A DNA stretch of 5,489 nt from an uncultured Anaerolineae bacterium (lineage in GTDB: Bacteria > Chloroflexota > Anaerolineae > Anaerolineales > Villigracilaceae), in contig CAINXK010000330.1 of NCBI GenBank assembly GCA_903854805.1, positions 1 through 5,489 of the forward strand. Direction: 5' to 3'. How positions within the stretch are numbered: the first letter of the stretch is position 1; the number at the start of each line of letters is the position of its first letter. Below the pieces are notes generated by a model. That model saw only the letters and a list, made by a program, of their open reading frames with translations. It searched no databases and was not told the origin of the DNA. Below, piece after piece: positions 1-5,489 of this stretch. The translations under genes were made by a program, and so were the position numbers.

Positions 1-2735
1 CGTTCAATCATTCTGTGTCTTACCTGGAAGGCATACTCTCCTTTTTGACGATCCAGGTCAATTTGCTGCTTGTGCAGGTGTGATAATTCGACAAATAGCC
101 CTTTCCCTTGTGTCTCTGCCGTGATCCGGCATTGTTCAAAAGCAGCGATTGATGCGGGTCGATCAACATAGCTCTCAACAGCGAAACTTCCTGTAACATT
201 TCGGACATCCTGATCCAGAAGCACGTCCCACAGCGAGCGTCCCGTAGGTAAAAAGGCGCGTCCCTGATCATTGACAAAAAGGGGCAGAAAACGTTGTGCT
301 GACCAGCCCGCCGAAATAACCGATATTCGCCACAATGACCAGAATCCACGCAAGGTTTCAGGAATGCCCGTCAAGGAGACAACTGGTATCGGCTCCTCCG
401 GTGCGAAACTCGGAATTTGTTGCAAAATTGAACGCAGCAGAGCAGAATCCAGGCTGAGATGTGTGGTATCAGAACCATTTAATTTATCTTGTGGCGTAAA
501 CCAAAACGATTTTCCTGTAAGATTTTGAATTTCAGTATCTTGGTTTCTATCGGCAGAGTTTTGTTTTGTTTTGGTCCTGGCGCGATCAGTCTTCAAAACC
601 CAGACATTGCCTTCATGATTCGGGTATAACCCCTGTGCCCTCAGGTATTGGATGGTCATCTTTTCCAACCAGTATGGAAGAGGATTATCCAGGGTTTGTT
701 GCGCAAGTGCGGGGTCCAAATTTCCCTGAGAACCAAGCAATCGTGTACTTTCGTGACCGGTTCGTGCCTGTTCTTCAACCAGGCGCGCAGCTGTTTCGAC
801 CGTTTTCTCCAGTTGATCCGGGTTGACCATGGCCTGGATATACAGCTTATCAAAAAGGGCTTCAGCCTGGCTGGAATCAAGAACATCACCAGTTTTATCG
901 ATGCCAAATTCATCAAAGATGACTTTCAGCTTTTCCTCAAGTACTTCCTGGACACGGTTTTCAACAGTATCTTCCAATAGGAAATTTAGGGCGCGGACTG
1001 CATGTGTTTGACCGATTCTATCCACCCGGCCAATGCGCTGCTCAAGCCGCATGGGATTCCAGGGGACATCGTAATTGACGACCACGTGGCAGAATTGCAG
1101 GTTCAGACCTTCACCACCCGCCTCGGTCGAGATCAGAATTTGAACTGTTTTGGAAAATTCAGTCTGGACCTGTTGACGTTCATCCATGCCCATCGAGCCG
1201 TTCAGGCTAACCACAGAAAAGCCGCGCTGCGCCAAAAATTCACTCAGCATTTCCTGGGTGGGCACAAATTCGGTAAATATCAGTACTTTTAGATCAGGGG
1301 CGCTTTCCTCTTGCTGAATTTTGTAAATCCAGTCAAGCAGGGCTTCAGCTTTGACATCCGGCCCCTGCTGCTCGCAGCGCCGGGCAGTTTCCAGTAAAAG
1401 TTCAACTTCTTTTTGTTCGTTTTTCAAGCCAGATATGCGGGCATGCACCAGTGATTCCACTTCTTCCTCACTATCAAACTCAGCCCAGTCGTCTTCATCC
1501 AACAACGGGAACAAGTTCAATTGCTCTTCAGGTGAACGCAGCACATCCAACCTGCGCTCAAGTGTTGTCCGGATGGCGCGAGTGGATGATGTTACCAGGC
1601 GCTGCATCAGCGTCATCAGGAAACCAATATAATTACGTTTTTCCAGCAGTGCCTGGTTATAGCCCAGGCGCACATATTCGCTGACAGCGCTGTAAAGCAG
1701 GCGTTGGGTTTGATGGCGTGGCAACCAGGCGATGGGAATTCTGCGTGTGTAACGTGCTTTGAACAGAGGCTGCCCATGCTCATCGATCGCCAACCTCTTT
1801 TCGGTTCGAATGACATAAGGCTGTACGCGATCACGAGTTACACTGCCTGCATCCGGGAACTGTTGGTCATCCAACAGATTTACCAGGCGAAAAAAGGCAT
1901 CCGTTTTACCCTGATGAGGCGTGGCGGAAAGAAATAGGACGTATGGCGCGGCTCCCGTCAAGCCCTCTCCCAGGCGATAACGAGCCACCTGGTCAGTACT
2001 GCCACCCAGGCGGTGAGCTTCATCCACAATCACCAGATCCCAGCCTGCCGTAACGAGATCTTCAAAACGCTCCCGATTGTAAGCATGCACCTGGGCCTGG
2101 CTCCAACCCTTTCGCCGCTCTAATGGTTTTACCGAGTCCATCGGCACAACCACCTGGTCGTAAGATTTCCAAAGGTTTTCATCGTCATTCAAGCGGCGTG
2201 AAGCACTTAGCTCGCTCGGCGCAATCAAGCGAAAATTCTCATCGAAGCGGTTCTTCATTTCGGCCACCCATTGGATGGCGATACCCTTCGGTGCAACCAC
2301 CAATATGCGTTTGATCCGCCCTCGCAGTTTCAACTCGCGCAAAATTAGCCCGGCTTCGATGGTCTTACCCAGGCCGACTTCATCTGCCAATAGGTAGCGC
2401 ACTCGTGCCCCGGCGACGGCCCTGCTCAACGCGCGTATTTGGTGCGGCAAGGGGATAATATCCGCTTCCAGTGGTGCCAGTAATACATTTTGTGCCAGCG
2501 CTTCGGTCACTCTCGCCGCGGCGCTGATCCAACCAATCGTTTCCGCTTTCTTACCTTGAGCAACACCAAGGATTTGCAGATCTTCGGCAGCCACCTGAAC
2601 TACAGCATTGGTTGATGGCAGCCACAGACGCACCATGTGGTTTTCCCAAAGTGTTTGGGTTTCAATCACCAGACCAGGTTGTCGTTGGGAAGTGATCCAA
2701 AACCATGCACCGGTTACTACGTCAGTGATAACCAT
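1..2735 (-). CDS. RapA/HepA-like SNF2-family DNA helicase/translocase, C-terminus cut off by the window edge
   Basis: Seen: 911 open codons from ATG at 2735, plus two bases of a further codon (CGN, Arg), with no stop before position 1. Superfamily 2 motifs occur in order: Q-like PLPHQ (residues 95-99), motif I DEVGLGKT (118-125, Walker A Lys124), Ia VVAP (146-149), II DEAH (238-241), III SAT (270-272), IV LIFTEF (485-490), V TEAGGEGLNLQ (537-547) and VI QRIGRVDRIGQ (566-576). The wording of motifs I and VI is that of the RapA/HepA branch of SNF2 ATPases, which use ATP to translocate on double-stranded DNA rather than acting as classical unwinding helicases. The first 90 or so residues are motif-free and may be a small beta-rich adaptor. 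Residues 577-911 are accessory sequence, and I recognise no nuclease motif in them. The ATG is one base after the methyltransferase stop, so translation is probably coupled. Inference: the motor of a modification or defence system working with the methyltransferase. Fold class is near certain; the biological role is not. Confidence 0.93.
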   Translation of the reverse strand, partial: MVITDVVTGAWFWITSQRQPGLVIETQTLWENHMVRLWLPSTNAVVQVAAEDLQILGVAQGKKAETIGWISAAARVTEALAQNVLLAPLEADIIPLPHQIRALSRAVAGARVRYLLADEVGLGKTIEAGLILRELKLRGRIKRILVVAPKGIAIQWVAEMKNRFDENFRLIAPSELSASRRLNDDENLWKSYDQVVVPMDSVKPLERRKGWSQAQVHAYNRERFEDLVTAGWDLVIVDEAHRLGGSTDQVARYRLGEGLTGAAPYVLFLSATPHQGKTDAFFRLVNLLDDQQFPDAGSVTRDRVQPYVIRTEKRLAIDEHGQPLFKARYTRRIPIAWLPRHQTQRLLYSAVSEYVRLGYNQALLEKRNYIGFLMTLMQRLVTSSTRAIRTTLERRLDVLRSPEEQLNLFPLLDEDDWAEFDSEEEVESLVHARISGLKNEQKEVELLLETARRCEQQGPDVKAEALLDWIYKIQQEESAPDLKVLIFTEFVPTQEMLSEFLAQRGFSVVSLNGSMGMDERQQVQTEFSKTVQILISTEAGGEGLNLQFCHVVVNYDVPWNPMRLEQRIGRVDRIGQTHAVRALNFLLEDTVENRVQEVLEEKLKVIFDEFGIDKTGDVLDSSQAEALFDKLYIQAMVNPDQLEKTVETAARLVEEQARTGHESTRLLGSQGNLDPALAQQTLDNPLPYWLEKMTIQYLRAQGLYPNHEGNVWVLKTDRARTKTKQNSADRNQDTEIQNLTGKSFWFTPQDKLNGSDTTHLSLDSALLRSILQQIPSFAPEEPIPVVSLTGIPETLRGFWSLWRISVISAGWSAQRFLPLFVNDQGRAFLPTGRSLWDVLLDQDVRNVTGSFAVESYVDRPASIAAFEQCRITAETQGKGLFVELSHLHKQQIDLDRQKGEYAFQVRHRMIE

Positions 2736-2736
2736 C

Positions 2737-5430
2737 TTAATTCCCGCTGCGCGTTAAAGCCTGGTCATACCACATTAACAGTTTGGGATCATCCTGCAGG
2801 ATATCTTCGGGAATCTTGGCTGCCAACGCTAGGATCGACTTATAATCTTTCCGCTTCCAGGCGTCCTTGAATCCAACCTGAACGGCTTCCAAGCGGAAAA
2901 CCTTCAGCATTTTTTCCTTGTCCGCCAGATACCGTTCAAACTCGTGCAGAAGATTGCGCTCTCTTAATTTTTCCAGATCCTGGGCCCGGTTGGGGTCTGG
3001 CACATACCAACGATCGCGGGCATGTTGCAGAACAGCTTCACCAGGGGTTTGTGGAGTAATGTTTTTCATTAGTTCTTTGAATTTGGGTTCTTGCCCCATC
3101 CAATCCCAAATCTGTTCAGGGATTGGCCCACTACCATCGTAAATGATGTAGTTTTCATTAAGCAAATCAACCAACTCGATCGACTTCTCATTTTTCTGCC
3201 AGGCCACCAGTTCTCGAATGAAATCCGGGTGCAATTCCTGCAAGGTCTTGGGACTGCCGTCCAACTGGCGTCTAAGCCAGAGAATGGCATTGGCTTCATT
3301 CGTCACCATAAGTGGTAACTGGGATGGTTTTTCGCAGTTGGCCCTCTTCTGATCATAAATAGCAACCTGGTCATTTAAGAAAAACATACCATCGCGTTCC
3401 GGGAAACGCTGAACCAGACCTGCATAGAATTCCTGTGCCGAAAGTGGAATCACAATCTGGCGTTGAATATGGAAGGCAACCATGCGATCAAAAATCAGGT
3501 AATTCTGACGCTCGGCAACCACTTCCAACTGCCCTTCCTTTTCAACAAATACAGGAAGTCTACCGAGATGTTCATGCACAAATTCCCAGGCAGCTTCTAT
3601 ACTGCCCGGATGAAGTGCATACTCTCTTTCCAGATTGATGCTCGGTTTATAGGCTGAGATTACCAGATCCTGCTTGACCGCCCCGGCAGCCACTGCCTGC
3701 TTAAATGACTCGTGTTCTTTATCCAAAACACGGACATCCGCCACGATAAAACCAGCAGCCTGCAATCCATCCTGGATGGCATTCCAGATACTGTTTTTTG
3801 AATTATGAAATTCCACGGTCATCCAGCGCCCTGGCTTAAGGATCCGGAAGAATTCTTTAAAGCAGTCAGTCATCAGATTCTGATACTCGGATAAGCCTTT
3901 CTTCTGATGATCATCCATGATCGCTTCATTGGATTGGACCGTAAAAACCTTCAATAAACTTTCCCAGATGAAATTGACCTCGGAATAAATGATGTTGCTG
4001 CCAAAGGGTGGATCGGTAAAAATATAATCAATGCTCATGTCCGGGATATTCGTCAGGCTTGTGCTGGATTGGGTTGAAAGCACCGTTGAATTGTCCATCG
4101 GTAACGAGCTCATTACCTGGGTGAGTTGATCCAGCTTGCCCTCAATCGCCCGAATGGCATTCACTTCGCGCCGCATCCTGGGAATGTACAGGACCAGAGG
4201 CAAAATACCCTGATATGCCCGGCGCATGCGGGTCATTCCCGGGGCAAGGTTGACAACCGTGCTGCGCAAGAATACACGTATGTTGGGAGAAACATCCATT
4301 TCATCAATAAATTGAAGTGCAGCAGCCAGCACCCATAATGTTCGTTTGTAGAAAAAGTCAGAAACTTTCCACATTCCGCTGTGATATCCCCGCCGCCACA
4401 TCGTTCCCCATCCTTCTTGGGAAGGGGAAATGTGCATCATCCAATCATCTGGATAAACATGTGGAATAGGTTGTGATTCAGTACGCGCCACCCAGTCCAA
4501 GTCTGCCGGAGAAGGGTTATGCTCACTGATCCGTTTCCGGCTGAGATATTTGACTCGAACAGGTTTTTCTATTGTCCTGCCCGTATGGTCCAGGCAGCGT
4601 TCCAAACGCAGGTTATCTATTACTGCATCACATTTGGGGCAATGAACTTCGCTGCGAGGCTCCCGGTTGATAAGATCGTAACCAGCATCTGCAAACAGAA
4701 ATTCTGAGAGACAGTTCGAACAACGATACTGCTCACTCCAAATCACATAATCGACCTCTGCATGGAGCAAGGTTTTTTCATCCACAACTTCGTACAGCGA
4801 TCCGCATTCTTTTCTAAGCCTGGTCACCAGCAACTGCGAAGCGGCTTTCAGTTCAACAGTATCGATGGGACGGCAGTGTGCCGCGCCGATCGAAGTTGCC
4901 GCAGGCGATAAGTCAACCAGCACAGCCTTGCGACCTGCCAGCCGGGCAGTCAGGCCAACCATGCCCGATCCGCAAAAACCGTCGAAGACTACCCCATCTG
5001 CTGGACAGAAATGGTTTAGAAAGCCAATGATCGCCTTCGGCGGCACCTTGGTGTGATATGAAAGTGCCTGGTACAACGGATCGTAATTACCAGCGCTGAC
5101 ATCTTTGGCAAAAGGTTGAACATCAACCGTCTGAGTATCTGCACCAGGAGTTTTACCTTTCCATTCCTGCAGGAGTTCAGCCAGAAACGGGTTGGGGCAT
5201 GCTGTATAGTAAGGCGGGTCCGAAAGACGCAGTATTTCATCGTCATCGCCTTGTGGGAAGCCTGCAATCTTGCGAAAATCTGGGTTTTGTAATGTTTCGC
5301 GCAACTTTTCAATAAAATAATTCCGGCGCGCTTCGTCATCGACAAAAGTCATTCCCAGACATTGCACAGATGCCTGTTGTTTTTTGGGCTTGTCATCAAA
5401 TAAGCGGGTTTGTTCCGACGATTGCATCAT
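2737..5430 (-). CDS. Site-specific DNA methyltransferase (probably N6-adenine) with internal zinc ribbon and large C-terminal extension
   Basis: Complete at 897 residues. Seen: AdoMet motif I FDGFCGSG at 149-156 (FxGxG pattern, Gly where the common form has Pro), followed by LVDLSP (171-176), which fits the acidic ribose-binding position. A long insert holds a zinc ribbon, CxxC at 237/240 and CxxC at 264/267. Catalytic motif IV TDPPF is at 472-476, preceded by a hydrophobic strand (IDYIF) and followed by YSEV. The order motif I, insert, DPPF is alpha-like, and D-P-P-F favours adenine N6 over cytosine N4 transfer; that is family inference. The N-terminus has another DPPYY (71-75) in SDPPYYTACPNPF, which I think is structural. 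Residues 600-897 follow the catalytic domain and end in KLLMWYDQALTRSGN. ATG codons at 5430 and 5427 are equivalent start choices; neither has a convincing Shine-Dalgarno, and the upstream stop is only 15 bases away, so coupling is likely. Probable role: modification subunit of a restriction-modification-like or anti-phage operon with the downstream ATPase. Confidence 0.93.
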   Translation of the reverse strand: MMQSSEQTRLFDDKPKKQQASVQCLGMTFVDDEARRNYFIEKLRETLQNPDFRKIAGFPQGDDDEILRLSDPPYYTACPNPFLAELLQEWKGKTPGADTQTVDVQPFAKDVSAGNYDPLYQALSYHTKVPPKAIIGFLNHFCPADGVVFDGFCGSGMVGLTARLAGRKAVLVDLSPAATSIGAAHCRPIDTVELKAASQLLVTRLRKECGSLYEVVDEKTLLHAEVDYVIWSEQYRCSNCLSEFLFADAGYDLINREPRSEVHCPKCDAVIDNLRLERCLDHTGRTIEKPVRVKYLSRKRISEHNPSPADLDWVARTESQPIPHVYPDDWMMHISPSQEGWGTMWRRGYHSGMWKVSDFFYKRTLWVLAAALQFIDEMDVSPNIRVFLRSTVVNLAPGMTRMRRAYQGILPLVLYIPRMRREVNAIRAIEGKLDQLTQVMSSLPMDNSTVLSTQSSTSLTNIPDMSIDYIFTDPPFGSNIIYSEVNFIWESLLKVFTVQSNEAIMDDHQKKGLSEYQNLMTDCFKEFFRILKPGRWMTVEFHNSKNSIWNAIQDGLQAAGFIVADVRVLDKEHESFKQAVAAGAVKQDLVISAYKPSINLEREYALHPGSIEAAWEFVHEHLGRLPVFVEKEGQLEVVAERQNYLIFDRMVAFHIQRQIVIPLSAQEFYAGLVQRFPERDGMFFLNDQVAIYDQKRANCEKPSQLPLMVTNEANAILWLRRQLDGSPKTLQELHPDFIRELVAWQKNEKSIELVDLLNENYIIYDGSGPIPEQIWDWMGQEPKFKELMKNITPQTPGEAVLQHARDRWYVPDPNRAQDLEKLRERNLLHEFERYLADKEKMLKVFRLEAVQVGFKDAWKRKDYKSILALAAKIPEDILQDDPKLLMWYDQALTRSGN
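2741..2745 (-). promoter_or_regulatory. Weak Shine-Dalgarno-like site for the ATPase gene
   Basis: GGGAA lies within the last codons of the methyltransferase, five bases before the ATPase ATG (junction reads GGGAATTAAGATG). It is a partial match to the GGAGG consensus. With the stop and start separated by a single base, terminating ribosomes can probably reinitiate here, so the site supports 2735 as the start; the next in-frame ATG is at residue 34. Confidence 0.35.
2759..2780 (-). repeat. 22-base direct repeat, copy inside the methyltransferase 3' end
   Basis: Exact copy of 5468-5489. It encodes residues 884 to 891 (LLMWYDQA, in part) of the methyltransferase. It is ordinary coding sequence in frame and not a mobile-element end or recognisable attachment site. 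It is best explained as shared ancestry of two tandem genes. Confidence 0.95.
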
Positions 5431-5445
5431 TGAATTTTCGCTAAA
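5431..5445 (-). other. Intergenic spacer of 15 bases without a clear ribosome binding site
   Basis: The spacer between the upstream stop and the methyltransferase ATG is AT-rich and lacks a GGAG-like sequence. It has no room for a promoter or terminator hairpin. This suggests one transcript and translational coupling. Confidence 0.6.
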
Positions 5446-5489
5446 TCACTGTTCCAAACGGGTAAACGCCTGGTCATACCACATTAACA
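5446..5489 (-). CDS. C-terminal end of an upstream gene, probably a paralogue of the methyltransferase
   Basis: Only the 3' end is present: the last two bases of a codon (TG), then LMWYDQAFTRLEQ and a TGA stop at 5446-5448. The peptide LMWYDQAxTR is also the C-terminal end of the complete methyltransferase, in the same reading frame and at nearly the same distance from the stop (14 versus 13 codons counting the shared partial Leu codon). This makes a tandem paralogue, or at least a gene sharing the same C-terminal domain, the simplest explanation. It lies 15 bases upstream of the methyltransferase on the same strand, so it is probably the preceding gene of the same operon. Nothing can be said about its N-terminal or catalytic part. 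The call rests on about ten residues but is strengthened by the matching frame and position. Confidence 0.75.
   Translation of the reverse strand, partial: LMWYDQAFTRLEQ
5468..5489 (-). repeat. 22-base direct repeat, upstream copy (coding, at window edge)
   Basis: This is an exact 22/22 match to 2759-2780 in the same orientation. It encodes the L-LMWYDQA part of the upstream gene's C-terminus. The match runs to the last base of the window, so its true length on that side is unknown. On the other side identity breaks down at once: the following codons GCG TTT ACC CGT differ from GCT TTA ACG CGC at every third position. Confidence 0.95.

Noticed and set aside
558..572. Three tandem GTTTT units, considered as a phase-variation tract.
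   Set aside because: Three five-base units are too few for efficient slippage, and the run fits a Lys/Thr/Gln-rich linker; more likely codon composition.
1..2735. Possible frameshift or pseudogene in the ATPase, because no complete gene can be delimited here.
   Set aside because: Codon-by-codon translation from 2735 to 1 is open and all motifs lie in one frame; the gene is simply cut by the window edge.
2737..5430. Assignment as a cytosine-5 methyltransferase.
   Set aside because: There is no PCQ catalytic-loop motif, and the DPPF with FxGxG pattern belongs to the amino-methyltransferases.
1..5489. Many short open frames of 60 to 110 codons on the plus strand and in other minus frames (for example 271-528, 648-980, 3069-3299 and 5016-5345).
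   Set aside because: All overlap the two long genes, which have clear conserved motifs; the short frames show no recognisable domain or convincing ribosome binding site and look like shadows.
1..5489. Assignment as a DISARM system (drmD and drmMI).
   Set aside because: The gene order differs and no drmA, drmB or drmC is in the window; the similarity in gene content alone is not enough for a name.
2759..5489. Direct repeats bounding the methyltransferase, considered as attachment sites or ends of a mobile element.
   Set aside because: Both copies are in frame and encode the same C-terminal peptide at the same place relative to a stop codon; there is no integrase, transposase or terminal inverted repeat.

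Overview
The window carries three genes, all on the minus strand and packed head to tail with 1 to 15 bases between them, so they look like one leftward operon. In transcription order they are: the last 14 codons of an upstream gene (right edge, stop at 5446); a complete 897-residue DNA methyltransferase (5430 to 2737); and a RapA/HepA-type SNF2-family ATPase that starts one base after the methyltransferase stop and runs open for 911 full codons off the left edge. I translated the ATPase frame codon by codon and found no stop or frameshift. There is no gene-free stretch longer than 15 bases, and I see no RNA gene, CRISPR array, insertion sequence, promoter or terminator. Any promoter must lie to the right of the window and any terminator to the left.

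The methyltransferase has an AdoMet-binding FxGxG motif, a zinc ribbon inside a long insert, a DPPF catalytic motif, and about 300 further C-terminal residues of unassigned function. The ATPase has recognisable motifs Q, I, Ia, II (DEAH), III, IV, V and VI, followed by at least 336 residues of accessory sequence. A methyltransferase coupled to a RapA-like translocase, with no housekeeping genes, suggests a DNA-modification or phage-defence locus. The pairing recalls class 1 DISARM (a SNF2 helicase plus an adenine methylase), but none of the core DISARM genes is visible. No nuclease is visible either, so an effector, if there is one, would have to be outside the window or hidden in an unassigned domain.

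The most unusual signal is that the upstream gene ends in nearly the same peptide as the methyltransferase (LMWYDQAxTR), with a 22-base exact DNA match that runs to the last base of the window. The operon therefore probably encodes two related proteins in tandem that share at least the C-terminal end, most likely two methyltransferases. The match at the very edge could also explain why the assembled sequence stops there.

The organism is a bacterium (or less likely an archaeon) of intermediate GC with the standard genetic code. The proteins remind me of environmental lineages such as Chloroflexota, but this is a weak impression and the window has no phylogenetic marker gene.
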